Shown: one piece after another, positions 1 to 11,255 of the stretch
How positions within the stretch are numbered: the stretch's first letter is position 1
Layout: each line of letters starts with the position of its first letter
Assembly: GCA_023101725.1 (NCBI GenBank)
Contig: JALJCO010001307.1
Coordinates: 1-64,000 of the forward strand
Reading direction: 5' to 3'
DNA from: Atherinomorus stipes
Lineage: Eukaryota > Chordata > Actinopteri > Atheriniformes > Atherinidae
DNA: 64,000 nucleotides
Position numbers and translations under genes: made by a program
The notes under the pieces: model-generated
What the model saw: the letters and a program-made list of their open reading frames with translations, nothing else
Told to the model about the DNA's origin: nothing
Databases searched by the model: none

Positions 1-121
1 TGATCTTCCCCGTGCCCTTTCCCATGCGGGGGATGGGAAAGGGCAACGGGCGGGAATGTTTTTAAACTGTAAAGCGCTTTGAGTCGCGCAACCTGCTGGA
101 AAAGCGCTTCATAAATAAAGA
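1..121 (+). repeat. 3' tail of a fish SINE/LINE-type retroposon
   Basis: Contains AAAGCGCTTTGAGT at 71-84 and AAAAGCGCTTCATAAATAAA at 100-119, the two-block tail found at the 3' end of many teleost tRNA-derived SINEs; similar tails occur at 3083-3150 and 56880-56945. The body is outside the window or lost. The pentanucleotide array begins directly at its end. Confidence 0.55.
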
Positions 122-735
122 TTGATCTTGTATCTTGTATCTTATCGTATTATATTGTATTGTATCATATTGTATCTTATCGTATCATGTTGTATCTTAT
201 CGTACCGTATTATATCGTATCATATTGTATCTTATCATATTGTATCTTATTGTATCTTATCGTATCGTATCATATTATATCTTACCTTATCTTATCGTAT
301 CGTATCGTATTGTATCATATTGTATCTTATTGTATCTTATCGCATCGTATTGTATCCTATTGTATTGTATTGTGTCATATTGTATCTAATCGTATCGTAT
401 CGTATTGTATTATATTGTATCTTATCTTATCGTATTGTATCATTTCATATTGTATCTTATCGTATCGTATTGTATCGTATCATATTGTATCTTATCATAT
501 GTGTATTGTATCTTATTGCATCGTATTGTATCGTATTGTATCGTATTATATTGTATCTTATCGAATATCGATCATATGATCTTATCATAGATGATCTTAT
601 GTTATCGTATTGTATCGTATTATATTGTATCTTATCTTATCGTATTGTATCGTATCATATTGTATCTTGTCGTATCGTATTGTATCGTATCACACTGTAT
701 CTTATCATATCGTATTGTATTGTATCACAGCATGA
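122..735 (+). repeat. Pentanucleotide satellite (TATCG/TATTG/TATCT)n
   Basis: About 600 bp of tandem 5-bp units TATCG, TATTG and TATCT in irregular order with occasional interruptions (ACATATGTGTA near 495, ATCGATCATATGATC near 565). All three plus-strand frames stay open over long stretches because the unit has few stop codons, so the apparent ORFs here (peptides like LSYRIVSYC) are repeat artefacts. Confidence 0.95.
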
Positions 736-829
736 CAGCATGAATGCTGGAATATCCCGACCCAAACCATGTCACACGGAAAACGTCATGATTGTGGATA
801 ATGAACCATCCGTTCCACTGCGGTCAAGC

Positions 830-1025
830 CAGCCAGGTAGTGCAGTGGTAATATTGTGGGCTCTGGCGTGGCAGACCCAGGTTCGAGTCCCCAACACGGC
901 ACCCATGTGAACTGCTGTGGCCCCTTAGTAAGGTCCTTAACCCCCACGAACTGCTTTAATTAGTAGCTCCCTGCTCATGGGTTTAATGAAGGGAATGAAT
1001 TGCATAATTGGGATTAATAAAGTAT
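830..1025 (+). mobile_element. tRNA-derived SINE
   Basis: A Pol III A box reads TAGTGCAGTGG at 838-848 and a perfect B box GGTTCGAGTCC at 880-890, spaced as in a tRNA. A tRNA-unrelated body follows and ends near ATTAATAAAGTATAT. A functional tRNA gene is ruled out because the acceptor and anticodon arms do not fold and the element continues past the tRNA end. Confidence 0.7.
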
Positions 1026-1061
1026 ATATTTTGTTATTATTACTGGCCCACGAGCAGCAAC

Positions 1062-1270
1062 ATGATGACTGACTCCGACTGCCGCGACAATTTTCCTGTC
1101 ACGCCTTCACCAAACTTTGCCAGACAAGAGACTGATTTCACACCAGTTCCTCTGAGGACGCGTGTTGCCATGGTGATATATAAACTAGCAAGCTGTCCAG
1201 AGTACCGTCTGATCGCTGGTACAAGTTTACTCATCCTTGAAGACAGAACATGCAATTTAATGTTCGTTTC
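1062..1270 (+). pseudogene. Fragment of a PIF/Harbinger-type (HARBI1-like) transposase
   Basis: An open stretch at 1113-1217 encodes NFARQETDFTPVPLRTRVAM followed by VIYKLASCPEYRLIA. The pattern PVPLRxRVAxxxYKLASCxEYRxIA is the segment upstream of the helix-turn-helix in Harbinger transposases. Homology is lost on both sides, and no catalytic residues are present. It is a short relic of a DNA transposon. Confidence 0.6.
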
Positions 1271-1474
1271 GTTGGACATATTCCGATACATGACCAAATA
1301 TTCGGGTACGAAAAGGAGTAACCCGGGGGAATAATCAGGTTTTTAAAAACTAGAATATGAGCATATTCGGGTTTTTGCCGGTGTTTACATGGCCATGTGC
1401 AACCAGGTTGTGACTAATATTGTGGTTATGAAAGAGTTATGGGCAACATGTAAATGCAGTGATTGACACACAAC

Positions 1475-1549
1475 TGTACCAGTCAAATGTGAGGACACCC
1501 TCTCCCAAAGGATTCATTTGAAAGGTGTGTCCAAACTTTTGACTGCTGT
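1475..1549. mobile_element. Miniature Tc1-like element (terminal repeats only)
   Basis: Two imperfect inverted arms: left TGTACCAGTCAAATGTGAGG and right, on the opposite strand, ACAGCAGTCAAAAGTTTGGA. Both match the CAGTCAAAAGTTTGGACACA end found on many fish Tc1 elements. Only about 20 bp lie between the arms, so this is an internally deleted copy with no coding capacity. Confidence 0.6.
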
Positions 1550-1555
1550 TTTATA

Positions 1556-2565
1556 TTTTGCACAAGGAAAGCATCCGGCCTGGGAGCATTTTCATAGTGA
1601 TAAGAGGTAGGAACCTATGTAATCACCTTGTTAAATTTCGTATGAGATCCTGAGATTACATGAGGAAAATCCACAGTTTCTGTGGGATTAACCTACTTTT
1701 CACCCAGGACTGCAGGTAAAAACCTGCAGTTTCTTTCCTCTGCTCTTTTCTCTGACTGTCTTTACACCGCTAGTGGCCATCACATGTCCAGAGAGGGAAG
1801 GAAGTGACAAGCTCAGCTCAGCAGTAACTGGGCAGCTTGCAAGTGCCACAGCAGATAGGCGCAAGGGATGGCGAGAACGAGAGGCTGCACCATAGTAAAC
1901 ACACACGGTGGCACCTGCCCTGTGCTGAGTGTCTTCCCCTGCGTGAGTCAAAGGCAAGACGTGGCATTAGTTAGACTATTTGAGAGAGAATAATGGATTA
2001 GTTTTACTCTGATGTGAAGGAAGGCTTTGATGAAACGGCTGAAGGGAAACCATGACACAGCTGTGCACTTGAGCTGATTTCAGCGTTACAGAGGAGGCAT
2101 TTGCTATAGAATATTTCTTTAGTTGCAATTAGCTCAACCGTTTGGTGCCGTGTGCAAAAAAGTCTGCCATGGAGTGTCCTCAGAACTGTTCAGACAGTTT
2201 TCATCATGAACTTCTCACTTTACTGTTTCCATTTTCTTGCATCATCACCAGACAAAGCTCATGAACAGATTAGGGTTGAATCGTAGACTGATTGATTTAT
2301 CAACAGCTTTCCCATTTGGTTCAGGCCAACGGCTGAGTCGTTAATTGCGTTTGTGATGATACTGCAAAGAGACAAAATGAGACTGTCACTGTTCGTGTGG
2401 CATGCAAGCAAAGATGAAGCAGCTGCAGCAACCCATGTGTCGTAAGACGGGAGCCAGAACATGCAAAAGCAGAGTAGAAAAGATGCAGGAAATTAAGTCC
2501 CTGCATTTTACCCGTCTCCAGACTTACCAGAGAGCAGTGGCCTGCCACGTTCCAGCACCCGGGCA
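1556..2565. other. Intron 2 sequence, nothing recognised
   Basis: Mixed-composition DNA with no convincing exon, RNA gene or repeat end. Short open frames on both strands have no recognisable motif. Confidence 0.4.
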
Positions 2566-2569
2566 GCAG

Positions 2570-2690
2570 CTGGTGGGCGTTAAGGACCGTGCTCAAGGGC
2601 CCACAGCGGTTTAACCTTAGTTCCATACTTGGGATTTGAACCTGGGTTGCCCAGTCCAAGCCTGCCTCTGTAACCAATTATTCCTTCACA
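2570..2690 (-). mobile_element. SINE head, tRNA-derived
   Basis: Read on the minus strand, a B box GGTTCAAATCCC (2631-2642) is preceded by an A-box-like TGGTTACAGAGG (about 2668-2680). The following TTGAGCACGGTCCTTAACGC resembles the short conserved segment after the tRNA head of fish SINEs (compare AGTAAGGTCCTTAACCCCC near 928). No clear tail is visible. Confidence 0.5.
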
Positions 2691-3082
2691 TTTAATGCCA
2701 AATATTGAGCAGGCAGATAAAAAGCACCCAAAACTTTGCAGCTACACTACATTTACATGGACAGTGACAACCCAGATATTTATTCTATGCGCTGTAAAAG
2801 ATCCCAAGTTTGAGTAAGGCCAACAAAATATTTAAGGTAAAGTCAACACCCAACTGAGTTTCTTCAACTTCTCATAGCTTATTGTTTTGTTCTGGGAATC
2901 TTCTTTTTTTAGACAAACTAATATTTTCATTTGTACAACATCAGAACTCAAGTGATCTTTATTAATCTTTGATTCAGATTAGTAAATCTGTGAGGTAATT
3001 TTATTAATACGATACTTAGATGAGATCATTGTGCTTATTTATTCAAGCAAAATATGCAGGAGTAGATGTACAGAAGCCTGAT

Positions 3083-3150
3083 GTCCTGCTATGTAAAGCA
3101 CTTTGGGCATCCAGCTGGATGCAGAAATCTCTGCTATATAAATAAAATGA
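3083..3150 (+). repeat. SINE/LINE 3' tail fragment
   Basis: TGTAAAGCACTTTGGGCATC and CTGCTATATAAATAAAATGA are the paired tail blocks (AAAGCRCTTTGRG ... GCTATATAAATAAA) typical of teleost SINE 3' ends. Confidence 0.5.
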
Positions 3151-3233
3151 ACTTTTCAAAAACTTTCTCTAAATATGAACATAACAAAGGCAGTAAACAC
3201 ATAACTCAAATTCATAGAATAACAATCAGAAAA

Positions 3234-3290
3234 GGTTGAATCCCTGCTGGATTTGTATTTCCCATGAGCCTTTGTGGTCCAGATACGTTG
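3234..3290 (+). repeat. Fragment shared with the 36.2-kb element
   Basis: The block around TATTTCCCATGAGCCTTTGT and GGTCCAGATACGTTG matches 36221-36253 (TATTTCCCATGAGCCTCTGT, GGTCTGGATATGTTC). That locus is the right half of the nested element at 33696-36466, so this is a decayed fragment of the same family. Confidence 0.5.
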
Positions 3291-3987
3291 AATTTGAAAA
3301 TAGCTCCACCTGCTCTTTGTTCACACATGCTTTAACTAAACTTATTGACTGCCAGACCTTTTCCGAGCAGAGCTCCATATTGCCAGGATTTTTAAGCATT
3401 TTCACTGATTATTTGGAGAGCCACAGAATATTGTGTACTATGTCTATGCAAACACTGAATGCACCAAAGGAAAGCTTAGACTCTCTTCTTTTATCAGAAA
3501 AAAAACATTTGTTTCTGGCTTTTTCCATTCTTTAGTAATCTGCAGTAGAACATGGCTTTGTTGCAGCAAAAATGCTGCTTTTGACCAAAAAGGTGAGAAA
3601 ACGAGCTTTAAATCCTGCAATGCGCTTCAAGTGGAAAAGAGTCTTCGTTGCCTTTTTTTTTTACTTTAGTGACGCCTTCATCATCTGAACAGCTGTTTAC
3701 TTCTATGAAACAACATCACTGAGGAAAGAGTTTGGGTGGCAAAATAATTATTCAGTAGCTAAATAAGCCACAAGAAGTTTGTTTCACAACATCACATTTG
3801 ACAGAAACGTCTCTTTGTATCCCTCACTCCCTCCTTCTACCCATCCACTTCTGCATACAGCTCCATGACAGGCTGCTCCGTTTTATCCCGTCGATCGGAG
3901 TCCGATTATCCATCAATGTTTACAAATAACATCCATGTGAGCTGCCGGTGCGACAAACAATTCTGTTACCTTCAGAATAAGTGTCTC

Positions 3988-4262
3988 TTCCGGGGGGGGG
4001 GGAAGAAAAGGGGGGGAAAAAATGTGGAAATGGGGGGGGAGCTCTGGGGTAGAAAGAGACAATTATTCCTGTGTGGGAAAAAAAAGAAAGAAAAAAAAAA
4101 AATTAACCCAATAGAGTTAAAGGGGAAAAAATTAAAGCTTGTTTGAAGGTGAAAAGGAAAAATAGAGGAGGGAGAAAAAAGAAGAACAAAGAAGCGAAAA
4201 AAAGAAAAAAAAAAAAAAAAACAAAAAGAAAATAAAAAAAAAAAAAGAAAAAAAAGAATAGG
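3988..4262. repeat. G- and A-rich low-complexity tract
   Basis: Starts with a run of G, alternates G-runs with A-runs, then becomes nearly pure A with G interspersed (4195-4256). C is almost absent from the plus strand. It could form triplex or other non-B structures. Long homopolymers make length errors likely. Confidence 0.8.
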
Positions 4263-5285
4263 GCTGTCTGTTTTTACAGTGTGATCAAGTCAAGTTAATT
4301 TGTGCAGCCCCAGCTCTGCTTTTGGCATACTCCCATTATTTTATGTAAAATGAAGTTTGAAGCGATGCGAGTTTTGCCTTACAAATAAAACGATAAATGC
4401 AGATCTTCCAGTTGAGCTGGTAAAACGCACACACTACCAGATACACCTAAAAACACTGCAACTGCAGTCGGGCGTGGCCTGTCTCGTCTCACACACTAGC
4501 TGATTTGAGTCCAAACCCCATCTTTGATTGGGTCCGAACCCCATCAATCTTATCATGCCGAGACCCTGAAATTTCTGACAGTATCTGACAAACTTCACCA
4601 ACAGATGGTCGAAGTTTCGTATCAGGAGGAAACCTGAATTTTTTCTCATCCCAGAAAGAAAAACGAACAGTTTTTCTGATGTGTGTTGGGATTTCAGTTG
4701 CATGAGAATATTACATTAGTCCAGATTACCCACCGTGTTAACAGTTAAAAAAAAACTCAGTGGAAACTATAAGGATGATATCATTGTTCGATAGAGGCAA
4801 GCCGTCATCACCATGATGATTTCTCTGATAACATTGTAATTCTACACACAATGAGCTTTTAAACGGACACTTATCATCCCAAGTGTTAATGCAATCACCA
4901 CAAAGGAGATGAAGGGAACCAGAACCAACTAAGAGGCCACGAGACTACATTAAGATAAGATAATGAGGTCTATGGTGTATATCCCAGCCCAGATGAATCA
5001 TGGGACTGAACAGAATGAGGCTTTGAAGTGGATGTGTAGACGCTTGGTATCACATAGTCATGCAAAACCTGCAGCTCCGGGCTAACTCACGAGTTAGTCT
5101 GGAGAAATTATTTGTAAAAAAACAGACTGATTCATTTATTGCTAAAAAGTGAATGATGAGTCGATAATCAGTTTGCTGTCATGAGAGGGTAGAGGAACTG
5201 GTAAAGCCAGAACAAATTAGAAATGTTCAGTTTATTCCGATACCATAGATCAAAACTGGAGGATCATGGGATACGTGGGGTAATT
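4263..5285. other. Intron 2 sequence, nothing recognised
   Basis: No exon, repeat boundary or RNA gene that I could identify. Confidence 0.4.
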
Positions 5286-5289
5286 AAAA

Positions 5290-5450
5290 AGTTACCTTAC
5301 ACGCAGCAATGTAAAAGATGCGATGCCCTGTTAAGTTCCTCAAGGATCTCTGCTTGGCCCATTTGTTTCTGAGGTATATTAATGATGTATTTATAGGACA
5401 AATTCCTCCAAGATTGTGGTTTTTGCAGATGACACCTTTCACTTGCTCAG
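5290..5450 (+). pseudogene. LINE reverse transcriptase fragment (palm motifs)
   Basis: One frame starting at 5335 reads VPQGSLLGPFVSEVY, then two stops, then CIYRTNSSKIVVFADDT ending at 5436. VPQGSxLGP and FADDT are reverse transcriptase motifs; the spacing is close to that of CR1/jockey-type LINEs. A stop also lies just before VPQ (C-stop-V). It is a dead fragment; the exact family is uncertain. Confidence 0.65.
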
Positions 5451-5816
5451 GTAAAATACCGGAGGAGTTTTGGAGCAGAGTTGAAGGGGGATGAAAACAC
5501 TCAAATCCTGCTTTGATGTCAATAAATCGTCTCTGAATGTATGGAAACAAAATTCATGTTTTTTTGAAAGTCATCAAAAATAATAATGTCAAACTAAAAA
5601 TCGGTCATCATGAGACTGGAAGAGTGTAAAAGTCCTTGACAGCATGCAGATCACTTTCTAAACTTTCTAAATCTATTCACCTTATTTTGCCCCGCCCACT
5701 TCTAAACGTCCCGTCTTCTGGAAGTATGTTGACATTCCCAGATGCTAGCTGCAGCTATAGTAACAGTGAAAAACACGGTAGCCTACGTAGAAGGATGCAG
5801 CGACTTAAAGACATTA

Positions 5817-6010
5817 TAGAGGATGTTTCAACAATTTTTGCAATATTCGATAAAATTGGGTTCATTACCCCATACACTATGATTAATTAAAAGCTTTAGA
5901 TATTATTCTACATCAGCTGTGAAAGTAATGGGGCTGAAAAAACATCCTCCAATCATCTCTGCATTCATTAACTTTTTCATTTGTCTACTGGCTCATCAAT
6001 CACGTTTACT
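5817..6010 (+). repeat. Interspersed repeat, copy 1 (partner at 29.83 kb)
   Basis: Shares several blocks in the same order with 29827-30030: AGATGTTTC-like start, TTGGGTTCA(T/C)TACC, CATCAGCTGTGAAAGTAA, AACATCCTCCAATCAT, and a final CGTTTACTAC / CCTTTCTACC region. The family is not identified. Confidence 0.6.
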
Positions 6011-6034
6011 ACGGTAGTGAAGTGCTGGTACAGT

Positions 6035-6638
6035 TAGGGCACATTCACAAAGCTTTTTTGATTCGAATCAGAGTCCGTTTGCTCGGAAAGTTCGCTTCGT
6101 TAGGGGAGTTGTAAACGCGCAAACGGACTCTGATCCGGAACAAACAACGGACTCGGTCCGCCTGCAAACACAGGTCTCGGTCCGATTCAAGCGAACCAAA
6201 GACAGGAAGTGGACTACAGATTGCATCAGCATTGTGGGTAAAATGTTGGACATCGTGGGTAAACGCCACGACAACAAACACACGTGAGGGACTGCGGTAC
6301 TTATAAGCTGGCTCGTGGTCAGACGTGGAGTTACGAGAAAGTAAAAACTTTAATCCATATTTGATCTGATGACATCATATCCAGCTGCTCGTACAAAAAT
6401 AATGTCGCTTTGAGGAGGAAACAGAAGTTGTGAGAACCTTCTTGTTCGTGCGTCTTGTCCTCACCTACTGTGAATCCGAAAGCAGCGCCACCTGAGATTC
6501 TCATTCTTGGCCCGTTTGGCTCGTTTGGCAATAGTGCAACATGAACGCAATCTCGGTCCGGAAGACCACCCCCACCCCCAACCAAACCGAGTCCCTAAAC
6601 GGACCGAGACTCGCAGACTATTTCTGAATGCGCCCTTA
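6035..6638. mobile_element. Non-autonomous DNA transposon (MITE), 604 bp
   Basis: The ends form a terminal inverted repeat: TAGGGCACATTCA on the left and, read from the right, TAAGGGCGCATTCA. Inside, TCGGTCCG/CGGACCGA motifs recur in both orientations (6150-6185, 6552-6612), giving foldback character. No coding sequence. No clear target duplication. hAT-like by the style of its ends, but not proven. Confidence 0.55.
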
Positions 6639-7427
6639 CATGCCTTGCATCTACCAGGGAACTTGTGTTTTGTTGTCACTGCACCAGTTTTCCTTTTTAG
6701 TAAAATTCAAAATGAGCATACCGTTTTCTGGCTCAATAAAGAAAAGAAAAGAGTAGCACAGAAGCACATTCAAACAACGATCCTGTTATAGATGGAAACG
6801 GCGTCTCAGCAGGTGGCTTCAGTCTGTGACAGATCCGGGTTTTGGATTCCATGTTAGTCCTACCCGGATGTGCTGAGAGGGGTGTGTTTCCGGCAGGTTT
6901 CCCCACGAGGACGGAGGTGGACATCTGCTGCCTTTGAGGTCCTGTCATCAGAAATCACAGACTTAATCAAGTCTCAGTCTCCCTCCACTTCCCACATCTC
7001 CGATGCGTCTCTTTCTCCTTCTTGGCCTATTGTTTTCCTCTTAACTTACTCTGTCATCACAGGCAGTTTCTCTGTTGTTTTTTCCTTGACATTCCTTTTT
7101 AGCGCCTCACGCTCCACTATCACACCTCTCTCTTCATCCTCCTCCTCCTCCTCCTGTGCCTGTAGGTCACACAGAGCTGGTCCAGCCTTCTGTTCCTGAG
7201 TCTTACTTACATCAGTTATGTCGGCCTGCCTGCAGCAGAGCTGTGCCGAAGCCCCGGGGATACTGTGACCTCAGTAACGCGCAGGGAAGAAACGCAAGAT
7301 ATACTGGAGAGAAAATGGACAGCTGAAGAAGTAGAGAAGGAAGAAGAGGAGGGGACAGAGGGAGAAAGATGAAGAGTGTACAGAATAAGAAGAAAAGGAA
7401 AATGAAATGCTCTTTAGATAATCAATA
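6639..7427. other. Intron 2 sequence with short pyrimidine- and purine-rich stretches
   Basis: Contains CTCCTCCTCCTCC at about 7137-7155 and a GA-rich stretch at 7325-7380. No exon or repeat boundary recognised. Confidence 0.4.
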
Positions 7428-7429
7428 TA

Positions 7430-9011
7430 CAGTTGATACAGAAAGTATTCAGACCCCTTTAAACTTTTCACTCTTTGTTTCATTGCAGCCATTTGCAAAA
7501 ATCAAAAAGTTCATTTTATTTCTCATTAATGTCACTCAGCACCCCATCTTGACAGAAAATAACAGAAATGTATAATCTGAACTATGACATGGTGATAAGT
7601 ATTGAGTACTTCACTCAGTACTGAGTAGAAGTACTTCTGAGCTGGTACAGCCATGAGTCTTCTTGGGAATGATGCAACAATGTTCCACACCTGGATTTGG
7701 GATCTTCTGGTTCTTCTTGCAGATCCTCTCCAGTTCTGTCAGGTTGGATGGTGAACGGTGGTGTTCAGCCATTTTCAGGTCTCTCAGAGATGCTCAGTTG
7801 GGTTTAAGTCAGGGTTCTGGCTGGGCCGGTCCAGAATGGTCCAGAGTGGTTCTGATCCACTCCTTTGTTATTTCAGCTGTGTGTGAGGGTCATTGTCTTG
7901 TTGGAAGGTGAACCTTCGGTCCAGTCTGAGCTCCTGAACTCTGGAAGAGCTTTTCTTCCAGGATCTCTGTACTTGGCCACATTCATCTTTCCTTCAACTG
8001 CAACCAGTCGTCCTGTCCCTGCAGCTGAAAAACACCCCCATACCATGATGCTGCCACCACCGTGCTTCACTGTTGGGATGGTATTGGGCAGGTGATGAGC
8101 AGTGCCTGGTTTTCTCCTCACATACCGCTTAGAATGAACTCCAAAAAGTTCAATCTTGGTCTCATCAGACCAGAGAATCTTATTTCTCTCAGTCTGGTAG
8201 TCCTTCATGTGTTTTTGGCAAACTCTATGCGGGCTTTCATATGTCTGCACTGAGGAGAGGCTTCCATCGGGCCACTCTGCCATAAAGCCCCGACTGGTGG
8301 AGGCTGCAGTGATACTGACTTTGTGGAACTTTCTCCATCTCCCTACTGCATCTCTGGAGCTCAGCCACAGTGATCTTTGGCTTCTTCTTTACTCTCTCAC
8401 CAAGGCTCTTCTCCCACCATTGCTCAGTTTGGCTGGACGGCCGGGTCTAGGAAGAGTTCTGGTCGTCCCAAACTTCTTCCATGTAAGGACTATTGAGGCC
8501 ACCGTGCTCTTAGGAACCTTTAGTGCTGCAGAAACTCTTTTGTAACCTTGTCCAGATCTGTGTCTCGCCACAATTCTGTCTCTGAGCTCCTTGGACAGTT
8601 CCTTCCACCTCATGATCCTCATTTGCTCTGACATGCACTGTGAGCTGGAAGCTCTTATATAGACAGGTGTGTGCCTTTCCTAATCAAGTCCAATCAGTTT
8701 ATTTAAACACAGCTGGACTCCAATGAAGGAGTAGAACCATCTCAAGGAGGATCAGAAGGAATGGACAGAATATGAGTTAAATATGAGTCACTGCAAAGGC
8801 TCTGAATACTAATGACCATGAGATATTTCAGTTTTTCTTTTCTAATAAATTTGCAGAAATTTCTACATTTTTGTTTTTTCCACCAAGATGGGGTGCTGAG
8901 TGACATTAATGAGAAATAAAATGATTTTTTTTTTTTTAATTTTAGCAAATGGCTACAATGAAACAAAGAGTGAAAAGTTTAAAGGGGTCTGAATACTTTC
9001 CGTACCTGCTG
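7430..9011 (-). mobile_element. Tc1-like DNA transposon, full length but inactive
   Basis: The 1,582-bp element is flanked by TA on both sides (7428-7429 and 9012-9013). Left end: CAGTTGATACAGAAAGTATT; right end read inward: CAGCAGGTACGGAAAGTATT; the arms continue as CAGACCCCTTTAAACTTTTC. Length, TA duplication and a single internal transposase gene on the minus strand are the Tc1/mariner pattern. The arms are well matched over their first 60 or so bases, which suggests a comparatively young copy. Confidence 0.93.
7640..8634 (-). pseudogene. Tc1-like transposase, frameshifted
   Basis: The start at 8634 opens MSEQMRIMRWKELSKELRDR, followed by a helix-turn-helix region (GQGYKRVSAALKVPKSTVAS) and the AT-hook-like GRPAKLS. 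That frame is lost near 8390. The catalytic core resumes in another frame (8283 downward) with ILWSDETKIELFG, whose aspartate codon is at 8164-8166, and GGGSIMVWGCFS. The second catalytic block (QDND at about 7889-7900) and the final PDLNPTE (glutamate codon 7793-7795) are in further frames, with a one-base loss just after QDND. The DDE residues are still encoded, but no single frame joins them. Tc1 transposases are normally about 340 residues. Confidence 0.88.
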
Positions 9012-9013
9012 TA

Positions 9014-10160
9014 TTTAAACATGTTTTCTTTTGATGGCAACGTTTCAATTCGGGGCTTGAAAAGTTCTTGTAAACAACCTGAAGTTTAAAAAATTGTTCA
9101 CACAAATTATTTCCTTTGATGTTTCAAGTTATCCTCCAAACTATGACGTGCTCACGGTAAAGTTAGTTGTATAAAGCTTGATTGACGCTGCAATAACACA
9201 CAAGTCCCTGTTCTGCCTTCGTTAAGAGTCCTTCCTTCCACCTGACAGACGACTTCTTCACACTCCAGCTAAAGTTTTAAACATGTATCTGTTCCCACAG
9301 CACGTGCATGAAGTAAAACTGCAATGCAAACAAAAGACTTATTTAGTGTTAGAACTAGTTAAATGTGGCCCAGTTTGGTTCAATATAAGGTAGTGAGTCA
9401 AATAAATAGGCAGACCATGGAGAAAGACCATGAAGACTTATTAGCATTGTCATTCATATTTGATTAAACTCCATTATACGTTTTTCTACTGATATTATCC
9501 ACATCAACACTGTAACAGCCCAGTGGATGTTCCACGGCAGACTGCAGTGAAGATGGATCTGGAAATCCTCACCCCACATGCTCCATGTGCTCTCCAAACA
9601 AAGTGATAAGAACTAAGATGGCTGCCTCAGGGTTCAAAGATTAAATAATAGGTTTCCACTGTCAACTGTGACATCCAGTGGTTGGAAGATGAACTGCTTC
9701 CTTCTTCAGTTCACAGCCACAACAGTCTCAAACAGGAGAGAAAACACTGCAGTCTGTCCAGTGTAAATCTGAATGAGCTGATGATGTCGATGCTGCAGCA
9801 TCTCATGGAGCGTTTCTGCGTCTGTCCTCACACTTAAACAAACACAACGTCTCATATCAATGATATTCATGTTATATTAATGTGATGGAAACCAGTAGAG
9901 GACACTGGTTGGCTCTTTCAGGAGCCATTGAAGAAAGCATGTCATGATTATTGCGTTGGACAAATGCTGCATAAATTTTGCGCCGATGTCTCCAGAACCC
10001 TGCTGGTTCCGACACTCCGTCGTATTTGCCTGATCTGCTCATCAAGGTCTCGTTTTCCACAAGATCAGAGATGTTCTCGCTGACAGGGCTGCCAGCACAC
10101 AGTAAAGTCTGGTTTTCTGCCGGTCTTGGTTTGAGGGTTCCCTCAGCTTCTTCTTAACAC
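9014..10160. other. Intron 2 sequence, nothing recognised
   Basis: AT-rich DNA with no convincing exon, RNA gene or repeat end. Confidence 0.4.
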
Positions 10161-10164
10161 GTTA

Positions 10165-10390
10165 CCAGGGCAGAATGTGTGTGTGTGTTCCCGTACTTGC
10201 TACAATCTGAGAACCATTTTGTGCTTTTAACCAACGAAGTGAGGGCATTTTTGCAAAGTGAGGACATTGTGTCCAGTCCTCACCAAAAAAACCAACTAAA
10301 AACCAACATTTTTGAGGGTCAAGATTTGTTTTTAGAGTTTAGATTACAGGTTTTGGTCAGGAGTAGGGTAAGGGTGAGGTAGGGCCGAGA
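10165..10390 (+). repeat. Common fish interspersed repeat, copy 1
   Basis: The order GTGTGTGTTCCCGTACTTGC, AGTGAGGACATT, CCAGTCCTCA, GAGGGTCAAGATTTG, then a run of GTAGGGTAAGGGTGAGG is the same as at 52883-52940 plus 54962-55120. That second copy is split by an insertion; this one is uninterrupted and shows the original arrangement. Confidence 0.65.
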
Positions 10391-10930
10391 GATTAATCGT
10401 ATTTTAATCTCAGTTAAAATCTGGGTTTTCAACAATCATAAAAACAAAATATCAGGTTATTTTGCTCCTTCAGTTTCCTCCCCTGCTGTTTTCTGTTGCC
10501 CGCAGTGCTCTGTTGTAGACCCATTAATTAAGCAGATATTTTTCTATCTTGGTATCACCATCTGAAATTCTAACTCTGACAGATGCTGCAGGAGGATGTC
10601 AATTGTCATGTGACCAAAGCTGCTGCTGCGCTAGTAGAAGCAACAGCAGCGTCTCCTCCAAACTGTTTACATGTTGGTCGGATGGCTAGACTCCCCGCTG
10701 TGGGTGCACATTGTGTCTCTGGTTTTAAGCCAAATGATCAGGAAAAGCCCAGTAACCCAGAGGAAGCCAACTGTAAACTATTCCATAAAAAAGACCCAGT
10801 AAAATCCGCCAACACAACAAATCTGCAGCAACAGTGAAAGCAGCACATTCCTGCTGTATCAGCTGGTTGAGGGCCGGCATCCTGCAGCAGGGAAACGACT
10901 AATACCTGTAGGTATTAGAAGTGGTCTTAA
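10391..10930. other. Intron 2 sequence, nothing recognised
   Basis: No repeat boundary or exon recognised. Confidence 0.35.
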
Positions 10931-11040
10931 TACGAGTTAAAAAGACACTGAAATTGGGAAAGAATCAGAATCAAATGAAATTATCTGTCCATGCAGTAAG
11001 ACAATTACGCTTGGTAAGATTTCTTGAAATAAGATAAAAA

Positions 11041-11170
11041 TCCATCCATCCATCCATTTATCCATCCATCCATCCATGCATCCATCCATCCACCTTTTTA
11101 TCCATGCATCCATCCATGCATCTGTCCATGCATCCATCCATCCATCCATCCATCCATCCATGCATCCATC
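11041..11170 (+). repeat. (ATCC)n tetranucleotide microsatellite
   Basis: Tandem CCAT/ATCC units with occasional TGCATCC variants. Both strands stay open in several frames (peptides such as [10 protein letters not shown] or DGWMDGWMD), which are repeat artefacts. Confidence 0.95.
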
Positions 11171-11255
11171 CCCTGCTGCTGTGTGGTGAGAGGCAGGGTT
11201 TACCGTGGACAGGTCACCACTCCATTGCAGGACCATCACACATACAGAGAGCCAG
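11171..11255 (-). repeat. Retroposon 3' tail that ends in the (ATGG)n array
   Basis: Read on the minus strand, GGAGTGGTGACCTGTCCACG and ACCCTGCCTCTCACC are the conserved tail segment seen on the plus strand at 46445-46500 (GACTGGTGACCTGTGCAGG, GCCTCTCACC). The tetranucleotide array follows directly, as expected if it grew from the tail. Confidence 0.5.

Noticed and set aside
838..902. tRNA gene
   Set aside because: Pol III boxes are good but the tRNA arms do not pair, and a SINE body follows.
122..910. 262-codon plus-strand open frame
   Set aside because: Almost entirely the translation of the pentanucleotide array; its end runs into a SINE.
7873..8634. Active Tc1 transposase
   Set aside because: The DDE blocks are spread over three frames; no single frame spans the protein.
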